Assembly: GCA_963715045.1 (NCBI GenBank)
Contig: CAVQRC010000003.1
Span: 62,001 to 126,000, forward strand
Source: CAVQRC01 sp963715045
GTDB taxonomy: Bacteria; Planctomycetota; Planctomycetia; Pirellulales; Lacipirellulaceae
Length of the DNA: 64,000 nucleotides
Direction of reading: 5' to 3'
The position numbers and the translations under genes were made by a program. The notes beneath the pieces are model-generated. The model was given only the letters and a program-made list of their open reading frames with translations. It searched no databases and was not told the origin of the DNA. Below, in pieces: positions 38,950 through 47,883 of this stretch; positions within the stretch are counted from its first letter, which is position 1, and each line of letters opens with the position of its first letter.

Positions 38950-39045
38950 TGTTAAGAACCCACCAACCCACCAACCCACCAACCCACCAACCCACCAACC
39001 CACAAACCCACAACCCACAAACCCACAAACCCACAAACCGCCCCG
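38950..39045. repeat. ACCCACCA simple repeat between the divergent pseudo-caspase and tssK genes
   Basis: About a dozen iterations of ACCCACCAACCC/ACCCACAAACCC. The 38931-39204 gap otherwise shows only a GGAGCG stretch (39117-39122) too far from tssK to be its ribosome site; promoter elements were not recognised. Confidence 0.7.
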
Positions 39046-39204
39046 CAACCACTCTGGAACCTTTCGGCCCCGGTATTCTAGAATGGGCGGCCGTCCCCCT
39101 GAAACATATCCGAAAAGGAGCGTTGCCGTCTCCCGCGTCGCCTGGCGGCGGGACTCTTCTTACCGGTTCCCTGGTCGTCCGCCGCATCTTCCCCTTCGTT
39201 CTCC

Positions 39205-40635
39205 ATGCGATATTTGCCCGTCCACTGGTTCGAGGGAATGTTCCTCCGGCCACATCAGTTCCAGGCAGCCGATCGTCATTGGGAAGAGTGCCTGGCAACT
39301 TCGGGACGCTGGGACAACCCCTACAATTACGGCATTGGGCACATCGATCTCTCGCCCGAGGCGCTGGCCAACTATCAAGTCCAGGTCGCCGGCCTGCGTG
39401 CCCGAATGCAGGACGGGACGCTGTTCTCTCTCGAGGTCGGTCAGCAGCTCGATCGAGTGGACCTCAAACCGGCTTTCGAATCGACGTCGGAAGTGACGGT
39501 GATGCTGGCGATTCCCAAGTTCGTGCTGGGACGGGCGAATGTGGGACCAGAGTCCGAAGTGGACGCGGCCCCGCGGTACGCTGCCATCGACATGCCCTTG
39601 CAGGACGCCTCGACGGGCGGCAACGATCAGCAGGTGGGTCTGCTGGCCCTCTCGGCACGCATTATGCTCTCGACCCAGGACACGCAGGGTTTCGAAACGT
39701 TGCCGTTGGCACGGATCAAGCGTTCGGGCGCGGACGAGGCCACTCCCCAGCTCGATGACGACTACTTTCCGCCGCTGCTGGCGGTCTCTGCCTGGTCGCC
39801 GCTGGCGATCGATACGATTCGGGCGATCTACGACATCATCGGCGAGAAGATCGACGTGCTGGCGGGGCGGGTCACCGATCGCGGCGTCACGCTCGCGAGT
39901 TCCGACCCCGGCGACCTCGACGATCTGTTGATGCTCATCACGCTCAACGAATCGATCGCCTTGCTCCATTGCATCACTTTTGCGCAGGGAGTTCACCCGT
40001 TCGTCGCCTATTACGAATTGTGCCGGGTCGTGGGCGCGCTTTCGATCTTTGGTCCCGCGCGGCGTGTGGAAGACATACCTGCCTACGATCACGACGATCT
40101 TGGCCGAATCTTCAAGTGGGTCCGGATTCAAATCGAACGCTTGCTCGGTTCGCGGAAGAAGATGCAGTACGAGCAGCGGTACTTCATGGGGACCGAGCGG
40201 GGGCTGCAGGTCAACATCGACGCGGAATGGCTGCACGCCGACTGGGATTGGTACGTCGGCGTCAACGCCGAGAACATCACCGACGCGGAGTGCCGCGATC
40301 TGCTTCATCCCGGCAAGCTGGATTGGAAGATGGGCAGTTCGGAGCAAGTCGACCTGATTTTCAAACACGGCATTCCTGGGGTGGCGCAAAAAGAGCTGCA
40401 ACGCGCGCCGCGGGCCCTGCCGACGCATCAGGGCTGGGTGTATTTCGAGGTCATTCGGGAAGGCAATGCCTGGAAGGATGTGCTCGCGACCCAGAGCCTG
40501 GCCTTGCGGTTTCGCACGGAACTGCTGGGGAATCTGGCCCAGTTACCCGGACAACGTAAGCTGGAAGTCGTTCTGCCCGGAAAACGGGCGGTCCTCGAGT
40601 TCGCGTTGTTCGCCGTACGCAAAGATGGCAAATGA
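39205..40635 (+). CDS. tssK: T6SS baseplate subunit TssK (ImpJ/VasE)
   Basis: 476 residues. TssK is the cytoplasmic trimer that links the baseplate wedge (TssE/F/G) to the TssL/TssM membrane complex. The N-terminus is diagnostic: 'MRYLPVHWFEGMFLRPHQFQ' then 'RHWEECLATSGRWDNPYNYG'. Further landmarks are 'GLRARMQDGTLFSLEVGQQL' and 'IDTIRAIYDIIGEKIDVLAG', and the C-terminal domain 'VYFEVIREGNAWKDVLATQS'. Length is normal for the family. The start ATG gives the conserved N-terminus directly. First gene of the plus-strand T6SS locus; its last bases overlap tssL in ATGA. Order TssK-L-M is the usual membrane-complex module. Confidence 0.95.
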   Translation: MRYLPVHWFEGMFLRPHQFQAADRHWEECLATSGRWDNPYNYGIGHIDLSPEALANYQVQVAGLRARMQDGTLFSLEVGQQLDRVDLKPAFESTSEVTVMLAIPKFVLGRANVGPESEVDAAPRYAAIDMPLQDASTGGNDQQVGLLALSARIMLSTQDTQGFETLPLARIKRSGADEATPQLDDDYFPPLLAVSAWSPLAIDTIRAIYDIIGEKIDVLAGRVTDRGVTLASSDPGDLDDLLMLITLNESIALLHCITFAQGVHPFVAYYELCRVVGALSIFGPARRVEDIPAYDHDDLGRIFKWVRIQIERLLGSRKKMQYEQRYFMGTERGLQVNIDAEWLHADWDWYVGVNAENITDAECRDLLHPGKLDWKMGSSEQVDLIFKHGIPGVAQKELQRAPRALPTHQGWVYFEVIREGNAWKDVLATQSLALRFRTELLGNLAQLPGQRKLEVVLPGKRAVLEFALFAVRKDGK

Positions 40636-41342
40636 CCCCCGCATTCGCCAACGCCGTCGATCCGGTTTTTCTGTTCGTGCTGGGCTTGCTGGATCGGATC
40701 CAAAGCAACACGGCCCGATCCGGTACCGAAGAGCGGCAGGCGATCGAACACGTGATTGCCGAGTGCGACGCGCAGTTGGGGAACCAGGCCGGTTGGGAAC
40801 TGGCCAAATACGGCCTGGTCGCGTGGATCGACGATTTGCTGATTTCTACCTCCTGGACCGGTCGCGACTGGTGGGAAGGTAACGCCCTCGAGTTCGCCTA
40901 CTTCAAGACGCGGGATCGAGCAACGAACTTCTTCGTCAAGGCGAAAGAGGCTGCCGACATGCCCCGCCGCGATGCCCTCGAAGTCTTTTACCTGTGTGTT
41001 GTGCTGGGGTTTCGTGGGCTCTACACGCTGAGTGACGCCGAGTTCATCGCCGGCCAGCTCGAACTCCCGCCCACGATCGAAGGCTGGACGCGGAGCACCT
41101 CCAAATTGATTCAGCTCCGCCAGGGCCGGCCACCGATTCGCGAAATGCCCCGGCCCGCCAGCGGTGCGCCGCCGCTGGAGGGAAAATACCTCCTCGTCGG
41201 AACGACCTTCATCGGCGTGATCCTGGCCGCAATTCTGGCCGTCATGATCGGGATCGGCTGGCTCCGCCCCTTTGACACCGCCCGCGAGCAGCCGCCCGGG
41301 ACCAGTTCCGCATTGAGCCTCAGCCAAGAGTCCACCCAGTGA
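40632..41342 (+). CDS. tssL: T6SS membrane-complex protein TssL (DotU/ImpK), short form
   Basis: 236 residues of the DotU/TssL family, an inner-membrane protein with a cytoplasmic helical hook domain and one C-terminal helix. Landmarks: 'VDPVFLFVLGLLDRIQSN', 'YGLVAWIDDLLISTSWTGRD' followed by W, and 'EVFYLCVVLGFRGLYTLSD', which are typical DotU patterns. A single membrane helix lies at about 186-211 (LVGTTFIGVILAAILAVMIG). There is no C-terminal OmpA-type peptidoglycan-binding domain, so wall anchoring must come from elsewhere. Start ATG overlaps the tssK stop; its own TGA overlaps the next gene (41339), indicating coupled translation. Confidence 0.93.
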   Translation: MTPAFANAVDPVFLFVLGLLDRIQSNTARSGTEERQAIEHVIAECDAQLGNQAGWELAKYGLVAWIDDLLISTSWTGRDWWEGNALEFAYFKTRDRATNFFVKAKEAADMPRRDALEVFYLCVVLGFRGLYTLSDAEFIAGQLELPPTIEGWTRSTSKLIQLRQGRPPIREMPRPASGAPPLEGKYLLVGTTFIGVILAAILAVMIGIGWLRPFDTAREQPPGTSSALSLSQESTQ

Positions 41343-42943
41343 ACGTGTTCTCCGCCCTGATCCAGACCATTACGGCTCCGTTCCGCTTCCTCCTGTCGTG
41401 GCCAGCCAGGTTGATCGGCGCACCCCGGCGTCTGCTCGGGATGTCATTGCCGGTACGCGTGGCGACACTCGTGTTTCTGTTCCTGCTCGTGTTCGACATC
41501 ACGATCCTCGTGGCCTATTGGCAGAGTCAAAACGCGGTCGAATTCAGAACCTTGCCGTGGGCCTATTTCGCCGGCATCACGCTGCTCTCGATCGCCATTC
41601 CCTGGGTCGTCTATGCGGCTCTGAAGCTGTGGCTGGAAGGGGATGCATCGCGGTTCCCCGATATCGATCGGGCGTTCAAGGAGGGTCTGGCCGCCCTGTC
41701 GGAACAAGGCATGGACATCCTGTCGGCCCCGCTGTTCCTGATTCTGGGGGCGGCTAACGAGTCGGTCAGCGACTCGCTCGTCGCCGCCGCGGGACTCGAT
41801 CTGGCGGTCAAAGCGACGCCACGAGGGCGGGCGCCGCTTCGCTGGTACGCCAGTGAACGAGGGATCCTGCTGGTCCTCCCCCGCGTCGGCCAGCTAGCGG
41901 CCTTGCAGGAACAAGCGGCCGGCAGCGAGGCGTCTGCTCCCGAACGAGGCGGTGGATCTGCCGAAGCCAACATCAAGGGCACGATGGTGGTCGGTGCCGG
42001 TCCCGTGCGGGGAGCGACGCCGGCGGTCAACGAAGACGAGTTCGATGTCCAGGGAACCTTTTCACCGTCAATTCAGGGCACGCTCGTGGTCGACCCGCGG
42101 ATGACAATGACCGGTGGAGGTGCCGAGCCCGAACACGCGGGTGGTCAGGTCAGTCGCAAGGAGTCGGCCCGGCAGACCGAGCGTCTGGGATATATCTGCG
42201 AGTTGCTTCGCCGCGCCAGGCAGCCCTTCGTGGCGATCAATGGAGTGATGACGCTGATTTCGTACCAGGCCACGCAGAACGTGATGTATGCCAAGGACAT
42301 GCCCGACGCGGTACGCGACGACCTGGCCACGATCCGTACCAACACGCAGGTGATTTCTCCCACCGTTGCCATGGTCCACGGGATGGAGACCGAGTCGGGA
42401 TTTGTTGAACTGGTGCATCGCGTCGGGATCAGCAAGGCCCGCTCCGCCCGCTTCGGCAAGGGATTCGACGTCTGGAATGCGCCCACGGACGAGAATCTCG
42501 ACGCCCTGTCGTCCCACGCGGTCGGTGCGTTTGAGGATTGGGTCTACGAGCTGTTCCGCGACAAGCAGGGACTGGACGGATCGGATGGCAACCGCCGCCT
42601 GTACGCGATGCTCACGCGGATTCGCCGACTCCTGCAGCCGCGTTTGCGAAGCATTCTCGTCCGCGGGTACGGTGTCGAGTCGGGGCTGGAGAACACGGAG
42701 CCGCCACAGTTGTTCGGCGGCTGCTATTTCTCAGCGACAGGGGATGACGCAGAGGGACGGGCGTTCGTACGGAGTGTATTCGAGAAAATGATCGACCAGG
42801 AAGAAGAGCTGCAATGGACTGATCGCGCGGTTCGCGACGACAATCGGTATCGCCTGCTCGCGCAATTCATGCTCGCGGTCGACGCATTGCTGCTGGTTGG
42901 GATGGGATTCTTGTTATATCGCGAGTATTGGATGGGGTCCTGA
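41339..42943 (+). CDS. tssM: Short TssM/IcmF-like protein without periplasmic domain
   Basis: 534 residues starting with GTG at 41339 in the overlap with tssL. Two N-terminal membrane helices (about 41-60 and 74-95), a cytoplasmic region, and one last helix at about 512-530 ('FMLAVDALLLVGMGFLLYRE') just before the stop. The cytoplasmic part resembles IcmF/TssM: 'APLFLILGAANESVSDSL', where others have a Walker A loop, then 'WYASERGILLVLPR' and 'PFVAINGVMTLISYQATQN'. Standard TssM is about 1,100 residues with a large periplasmic domain after helix three; here that domain is absent and the P-loop is lost. Position after tssL supports the identification. It could be a planctomycete-specific reduced form. 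Confidence 0.75.
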   Translation: MNVFSALIQTITAPFRFLLSWPARLIGAPRRLLGMSLPVRVATLVFLFLLVFDITILVAYWQSQNAVEFRTLPWAYFAGITLLSIAIPWVVYAALKLWLEGDASRFPDIDRAFKEGLAALSEQGMDILSAPLFLILGAANESVSDSLVAAAGLDLAVKATPRGRAPLRWYASERGILLVLPRVGQLAALQEQAAGSEASAPERGGGSAEANIKGTMVVGAGPVRGATPAVNEDEFDVQGTFSPSIQGTLVVDPRMTMTGGGAEPEHAGGQVSRKESARQTERLGYICELLRRARQPFVAINGVMTLISYQATQNVMYAKDMPDAVRDDLATIRTNTQVISPTVAMVHGMETESGFVELVHRVGISKARSARFGKGFDVWNAPTDENLDALSSHAVGAFEDWVYELFRDKQGLDGSDGNRRLYAMLTRIRRLLQPRLRSILVRGYGVESGLENTEPPQLFGGCYFSATGDDAEGRAFVRSVFEKMIDQEEELQWTDRAVRDDNRYRLLAQFMLAVDALLLVGMGFLLYREYWMGS

Positions 42944-42984
42944 CGCATGGGTTCCTGTTCCAGCACGCAGTCGGGAGAACACTG

Positions 42985-43383
42985 ATGGCGGCCACGAATC
43001 CCTCAGCGGATCAGCCGGATCCATCTCCGCAGGGGTGGGAGGAACCGGGCCCTTCCGATCCACCGCCCGTCGACCCGCAGGTCTTGCGGGACGTCCTCAA
43101 GGCGACGCTGTCGGCCGCCGCGGAAGGAGAGCCTGTCGCTGCCGAGGAACTGGCCGCGCTGCTCGCCGTGGCGAAGCGTTATCCGGACCACGCGTTTGAC
43201 ATCGATCCGGTCGCGACGTCCCTGGTCGAGGCCATGCTGCAGCTCCGTCAGCCCCAGTTGACGCGCGACGAACACAGCTTTCGCGCGATGTCGCGGGCGA
43301 TTGCAGGCGAGCTGTGCGAGGCCCCCTTAAGCCGTGCGCGGATGGAACACCTGTGGCAACAACTTCGCGAATCGGCCTCATGA
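42985..43383 (+). CDS. Small acidic protein of unknown function preceding the T6SS sigma factor
   Basis: About 132 residues from ATG 42985 (MAATNPSADQPDPSP), chosen because GGGAGA lies 6 bases upstream; an earlier frame start at 42928 overlaps tssM. The N-terminal 35 residues are Pro/Asp/Ser-rich, probably disordered; the rest is predicted helical: 'PQVLRDVLKATLSAAAEGEP', 'AAEELAALLAVAKRYPDH', 'FDIDPVATSLVEAMLQLRQP'. The stop overlaps the sigma gene start (ATGA). Translational coupling to a FliA-type sigma factor and the 'F.ID....A..LVEAM' stretch recall FlgM-like anti-sigma proteins, but the resemblance is weak. No firm family assigned. Confidence 0.6.
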   Translation: MAATNPSADQPDPSPQGWEEPGPSDPPPVDPQVLRDVLKATLSAAAEGEPVAAEELAALLAVAKRYPDHAFDIDPVATSLVEAMLQLRQPQLTRDEHSFRAMSRAIAGELCEAPLSRARMEHLWQQLRESAS

Positions 43384-44072
43384 CCAGCGAATCCTCAGCC
43401 GCGCATGAACTCATCGAGCAGGGACAGGGGTTGGTGCGTTCCCTGGCGACGCGAGTTCATCGCAGTATTCCGGTGCGGGCGGATCTCGATGATTTGATCG
43501 CGTACGGGGAACTCGGGCTGGCCCAGGCCGCGCGTGACTATGATCCGTCGCACGGCGTCGCCTTCACGACGTTCGCCTTCCTGCGGGTGCGCGGCGCGAT
43601 CTACGACGGAGTCGCAGAGATGACCTGGACGAGCCGGGCCCAGTATCGGCGGCTCCGGTTCAAGCAGATGGCGGGCGAAGCCTTGGCCGCTGACGACCCG
43701 CAAGCGGCGGGTGGCGAGAGTCTCGAGGCCGATACCAAGTGGTTTCGTGCGGTGACCGACAGGTTGGCGACCGTGTTTGTCGCGATTCACAGCGGCGAAG
43801 ACGGGGGGATTCGCGACTCGGCGATCGTCGATCCCCGCGCGTCCGCGCCGGCCATCGTCGCGCAGCGCGAGATTGGCCAGCGGCTGCGGGATTTGATCGA
43901 AGAACTGCCGGATTTCGAGAAGCGGTTGATCAAAATGGTCTACCTCGAAGGTGCTACACTTCATCACGCGGCGAAAATGCTCGGGATCAGTAAGTCCTGG
44001 GCCAGTCGGCTGCATGCCAAGACCCTCGAGAGTCTGGCCCGCAGCCTGCGAAAACTGGGCGCTTCGGAATAA
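43380..44072 (+). CDS. FliA/SigB-type sigma-70 family RNA polymerase sigma factor
   Basis: 230 residues from the ATG at 43380 overlapping the upstream stop. Region 2 is at about 36-77 ('RADLDDLIAYGELGLAQAAR', then 'FTTFAFLRVRGAIYDG'), the form seen in flagellar, sporulation and SigB sigma factors. Region 4 is at about 172-230 ('LPDFEKRLIKMVYLEGATLH' followed by the helix-turn-helix 'AAKMLGISKSWASRLHAKTL'). Region 1.1 is lacking. Its place inside the T6SS locus, between the membrane-complex genes and tssA, suggests it drives transcription of the locus or of effectors. No matching promoter consensus was recognised upstream of tssA, tssB or hcp. Confidence 0.88.
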   Translation: MTSESSAAHELIEQGQGLVRSLATRVHRSIPVRADLDDLIAYGELGLAQAARDYDPSHGVAFTTFAFLRVRGAIYDGVAEMTWTSRAQYRRLRFKQMAGEALAADDPQAAGGESLEADTKWFRAVTDRLATVFVAIHSGEDGGIRDSAIVDPRASAPAIVAQREIGQRLRDLIEELPDFEKRLIKMVYLEGATLHHAAKMLGISKSWASRLHAKTLESLARSLRKLGASE

Positions 44073-44236
44073 TTCGCCAGGCCGCAGCCCGGGCTTGCCA
44101 GAGGGTCTGCCTGGCACGATGGAAGCGGTTGAACGGACAGGGATGGTGCCGCGAGAGGTCGGAATCGCAGATTCCCAGTCTGTGTGCACGATTAGACACC
44201 AGAGTTGCCATGACCACCGCTGTGCTGGATGTTGGT

Positions 44237-44290
44237 TCTTCGCGGATTTAGATTTGTTGGTAATTGGTAGTTGTCATTTGTGATTCGATG
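44237..44290. repeat. AT-rich ATTTGTGATT-type simple repeat upstream of tssA
   Basis: GATTTAGATTTGTTGGTAATTGG and TTGTCATTTGTGATT-like units, AT-rich against a GC-rich background; same text-like family as the insertion in dnaE2. It lies in the 271-bp gap between the sigma factor and tssA. That gap also has a small hairpin TGCCAG/CTGGCA (about 44097-44117) that could act in termination. Confidence 0.5.
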
Positions 44291-44343
44291 CGGGCCACGC
44301 GCGCGTATTTGATCGATTGAGACCCTCTACAGGCCCGCCTCCC

Positions 44344-45495
44344 ATGGCCGCTCCGGAAGTACTCGATCTTGACGTTTTGCTGCGTCCGATTTCCGCGGAC
44401 GCCCCCTCGGGCGTTGCGCTCAAGGAGGATCCTCAAAGCCAGCATCTGTATTACGACCTCAAGACGGCGCGGGATGCTGCCCGGGCCGCCGAGAGAGAAG
44501 TACGCAAGGCCCTTACGGCCGGCGACGAGGAGGGCGGCCTGGGCGACCTCGACCCGCCCGACTGGCGGAAGGTCCGTGATCTGGCCGTCGAGATCCTGGC
44601 GACCTGGAGCAAAGACCTGTGGGTCGCGGCGTGGCTGCTCGAGGCCCTGGTCCGCCTGGAAGGTTTTGCCGGGCTTCGGGATGGGCTGCGATTGCTCACG
44701 GGGCTGGTCGGCAATTTCTGGGACGGCATCCATCCTCGCCCCGATGAAGACGGCATCGCAACGACCGTTGCCCAACTCGACGGGTTGTTCGCGGGCGGTT
44801 CCGAAGGGTCGCTTCCGCCCCAGATCGCTGCCCTGCCGTTGACCCAGGGAACAAGCATCGAACCCTTGACGGGCCTCGATTACGCCGACGCGGCCGACCT
44901 GGAGACGATCAACGACGTCGATCGCCGCAATCAACGGATCGCCAAAGGTGCGGCCACGATGGAGATGTTCGAAAAGGCGGCTCGCGAAACACCGCCCGAG
45001 TTCTTCGTGGAACTGGCCGAACAGATCGCGGCCTGTCAGACGCACTTCCAGGAACTCTCGCAACTGCTCGAATCGAAATGCGATGACGGCCAGGGGGGCT
45101 ATTCCTCAGCCCCGCCGAGCTCGTATGTGGCGGCCGCCCTCACGGGAGCGTCCGATGTGCTGCGGAGTATCGCCGGGCATGTGCTCGTCGACGCACCGGA
45201 GGAGCACTCCGACGACGTTTCGAGCGAGCTGGTCGCCGTCGAGGAGGGCGGATCCGCGTCGCTGGGGACGGCCGGCAGGGTCGCCAGCCGCGAGGACGCC
45301 CTCAACGCCCTGACCAAAGTCGCCGATTTCTTCCGCAACACCGAGCCGCATTCGCCGCTTTCGTATTTGTTGGACCGGGCCGTCCGCTGGGGACGCCTGT
45401 CACTGCCGGAACTGTTGCGGGAACTCGTCGATGACACGTCCGCCCGCCGCGACATTTCCCGCAGAACCGGAATTCCCCTCCAGGATGATGACTGA
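44344..45495 (+). CDS. tssA: T6SS protein TssA (ImpA)
   Basis: 383 residues from ATG 44344 (MAAPEVLDLDVLLRPISADA). TssA primes and stabilises sheath and tube assembly at the baseplate. The ImpA N-terminal domain is clear: 'LLRPISADAPSGVALKEDPQ', 'PDWRKVRDLAVEILATWSKD', 'LWVAAWLLEALVRLEGFAGL', 'NFWDGIHPRPDEDGIATTVA'. The C-terminal part 'SREDALNALTKVADFFRNTE' and 'SPLSYLLDRAVRWGRLSLPE' is the short TssA form without a large extra domain. An upstream in-frame TTG (44317) is not preferred. It is followed by 216 bp without a gene, which contains a palindromic ACGTACGT and AT-rich stretches and may hold the tssBC promoter. Confidence 0.93.
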   Translation: MAAPEVLDLDVLLRPISADAPSGVALKEDPQSQHLYYDLKTARDAARAAEREVRKALTAGDEEGGLGDLDPPDWRKVRDLAVEILATWSKDLWVAAWLLEALVRLEGFAGLRDGLRLLTGLVGNFWDGIHPRPDEDGIATTVAQLDGLFAGGSEGSLPPQIAALPLTQGTSIEPLTGLDYADAADLETINDVDRRNQRIAKGAATMEMFEKAARETPPEFFVELAEQIAACQTHFQELSQLLESKCDDGQGGYSSAPPSSYVAAALTGASDVLRSIAGHVLVDAPEEHSDDVSSELVAVEEGGSASLGTAGRVASREDALNALTKVADFFRNTEPHSPLSYLLDRAVRWGRLSLPELLRELVDDTSARRDISRRTGIPLQDDD

Positions 45496-45711
45496 AGATC
45501 CCCGGCAAAGACCGGGTTGAATTCCACGGTCTCTGTTTAACATGTTTACCAGCAGATATTTACAACGTACGTACAACCGGCCACAATAATTCGAAATTCC
45601 GGCGCGGGAGAAACGCGAAGCAATCGATCGGCTTCCCACCACCCCACGCTGCGTCTCTTCTGAGTAGCCCGGGTTGCCACACATCTCTGCCAACCACATA
45701 AGGTGTTTCTG

Positions 45712-46299
45712 ATGGGTGCGAGCATTCACGACAAACTCAAGCGGGTGCGTAAACCCCGCGTGCACATCACTTACGAAGTTGAAACCGAAGGGGCGGTGGT
45801 CGAGAAAGAACTCCCCTTTGTCGTCGGCGTGATGGGAGACTTCTCAGGCAACCCGACCGAGCCGTTGAAGCCGCTCAAGGATCGCAAGTTCATTCAGATC
45901 GACCGCGACAACATCAACGACGTGATGAAGCGGATGACGCCGGGCCTCAACCTCCGCGTCGAGAACACGCTCAAAGGGGACGGTACCGAAATGGCCGTCC
46001 AGCTCAAGTTCGACTCGATGGACGACTTCGAGCCCTCCGCCGTCGCCCGCCAGGTCGAACCGCTCCGCAAACTGCTCGAGACACGCGACAAACTCCGCGA
46101 CCTGCTGACGAAGGTCGACCGCAGCGAAGATCTGGAGAGCGTGCTCGAAGATGTGCTGCAGAACACCGAGCAACTCAAGAAGCTGTCGTCGGAACTGGGA
46201 GTGGGAGGGGCGTCTGGTGACGCGCCGCCCGACGCAGACGCAGGTGGCGATGCCGAGCCGAGTGATCCGACCGACACGCCTGAAGGAGAAAACTCATGA
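45712..46299 (+). CDS. tssB: T6SS contractile sheath small subunit TssB (ImpB/VipA)
   Basis: 195 residues from ATG 45712 (MGASIHDKLKRVRKPRVHIT), preceded by AAGG 8 bases upstream; the in-frame GTG at 45703 is not needed. TssB pairs with TssC to form the contractile sheath. Landmarks: 'RVRKPRVHITYEVETEGAVV', 'LPFVVGVMGDFSGNPTEPLK', 'DRKFIQIDRDNINDVMKRMT', 'SMDDFEPSAVARQVEPLRKL', 'LRDLLTKVDRSEDLESVLED'. The C-terminus (GASGDAPPDADAGGDAEPSD) is an acidic disordered tail. Ends in an ATGA overlap with tssC. Confidence 0.96.
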   Translation: MGASIHDKLKRVRKPRVHITYEVETEGAVVEKELPFVVGVMGDFSGNPTEPLKPLKDRKFIQIDRDNINDVMKRMTPGLNLRVENTLKGDGTEMAVQLKFDSMDDFEPSAVARQVEPLRKLLETRDKLRDLLTKVDRSEDLESVLEDVLQNTEQLKKLSSELGVGGASGDAPPDADAGGDAEPSDPTDTPEGENS

Positions 46300-47792
46300 G
46301 CACTGGCGAACCCGAACAACAGGCCCAGCAGGCCACCAGCGAGACCCAGCAGGAGAGCCTCCTCGAGGCCGCGATCACCGCCACCAAGCAGACCGAGCGG
46401 AACCGGGCCCAGGAACTCATCAAGACGCTCACCGAAGAAGCGCTCAAGGGAACCGTGACGTTCGACAAGGACGTCACCCGCACGATCAACGCCGGGATCA
46501 AGGCGATCGACGAGGTCGTCTCCAAGCAGCTCGCCGCCGTGATGCATCACGAGGCCTTCCAGAAGCTCGAAGGGAGCTGGCGGGGACTCAGTTATCTCGT
46601 GATGAACACCGAAACCAGCACGCAGCTGAAGCTCAAAGTCTTCAATGCCAGCAAGCGAGACGTGTTCAAGGATCTCGACAAGGCGGTTGAATTCGATCAG
46701 AGCCAGCTCTTCAAGAAGATCTACGAGAACGAATTCGGTACGCCGGGCGGCGAGCCCTACGGGGCCCTGATTGGCGACTACGAATTCATCAACCACCCCG
46801 AAGACATCGACATGCTCGGCAAGCTGTCGAATGTCGCGGCGGCCGGCTTCTGCCCGTTTCTTTCGGCGGCCGCTCCGGAGCTGTTCGGTTTCGAAGGCTG
46901 GACCGACATGGTCAAGCCGCGAGATCTGGCGAAGATTTTCGACACGGTCGAGTACACGAAATGGAAATCGTACCGCGACAGCGAGGATTCGCGGTTCGTG
47001 ACGCTCACGCTGCCGCGTTCGCTGGCCCGGCTTCCGTACGGAGCCAATACGAAGCCGGTCGAAGAGTTCGAGTACGAAGAAGTCGCGATCGGCAAGGACG
47101 GCAAATCGATTGCCGTGCCGCACGACCAGTATTGCTGGATGAACTCGGCGTACGTGATGGGCACGAAGCTGACCGACGCGTTCGCCAAGTACGGTTTTTG
47201 CACCGCCATCCGTGGTGCCGAGGGGGGCGGCAAGGTCGAGGACCTGCCCGCCCACATCTTCCAGGCCGACGACGGCGACATGGACCTGAAGTGCCCGACC
47301 GAAATCGCGATCACCGATCGCCGCGAAAAGGAGATCAGCGATCTGGGCTTCCTGCCGCTGTGCCACTACAAGAACACCGACTACGCCGTGTTCTTCGGGG
47401 CCCAGAGCACGCAGAAGCCGAAGAAGTACGATCGCCCCGCTGCGACCGAGAATGCGGCCATCTGCGCCCGGTTGCCGTACCTCATGGCGACCTCGCGGTT
47501 CGCCCACTACCTCAAGGTCATCGCCCGCGACAAGATCGGCTCGTTCATGGAAGTGGACGACTGCCAGGCGTGGCTTGATCGCTGGATTCACAATTACGTG
47601 AGTGCCGATGCCAAGCCGAGCCCTGACGTCAAGGCCCGCTACCCCCTCGCCGAAGCCAAGGTCGAGGTGAAAGAGATTCCGGGCTCTCCGGGGAGCTACA
47701 ACGCGGTCGCCTGGATGCGTCCGTGGCTGCAGTTCGAGGAACTGACGACCTCGCTGCGGATGGTCGCCCGGATTCCCCAGATCGGGGGCTGA
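46296..47792 (+). CDS. tssC: T6SS contractile sheath large subunit TssC (ImpC/VipB)
   Basis: 498 residues. Main sheath subunit, substrate of ClpV-driven disassembly. Landmarks: 'HEAFQKLEGSWRGLSYLVMN', 'KDLDKAVEFDQSQLFKKIYE', 'EFGTPGGEPYGALIGDYEFI', 'LGKLSNVAAAGFCPFLSAAA', 'RFVTLTLPRSLARLPYG', 'YCWMNSAYVMGTKLTDAFAK' and 'FLPLCHYKNTDYAVFFGAQS'. Start ATG overlaps the tssB stop. Length and N-terminal helix are normal for the family. A second, diverged copy follows. Confidence 0.97.
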   Translation: MSTGEPEQQAQQATSETQQESLLEAAITATKQTERNRAQELIKTLTEEALKGTVTFDKDVTRTINAGIKAIDEVVSKQLAAVMHHEAFQKLEGSWRGLSYLVMNTETSTQLKLKVFNASKRDVFKDLDKAVEFDQSQLFKKIYENEFGTPGGEPYGALIGDYEFINHPEDIDMLGKLSNVAAAGFCPFLSAAAPELFGFEGWTDMVKPRDLAKIFDTVEYTKWKSYRDSEDSRFVTLTLPRSLARLPYGANTKPVEEFEYEEVAIGKDGKSIAVPHDQYCWMNSAYVMGTKLTDAFAKYGFCTAIRGAEGGGKVEDLPAHIFQADDGDMDLKCPTEIAITDRREKEISDLGFLPLCHYKNTDYAVFFGAQSTQKPKKYDRPAATENAAICARLPYLMATSRFAHYLKVIARDKIGSFMEVDDCQAWLDRWIHNYVSADAKPSPDVKARYPLAEAKVEVKEIPGSPGSYNAVAWMRPWLQFEELTTSLRMVARIPQIGG

Positions 47793-47883
47793 CACGCTTC
47801 GCCGCGGGGCGCGGCTTCGCCGTCCCCCGTGGTGTTTTCGTCTGCCTCCGCGACACGGGCCACCCCTCATCCCCCGTTGAACC

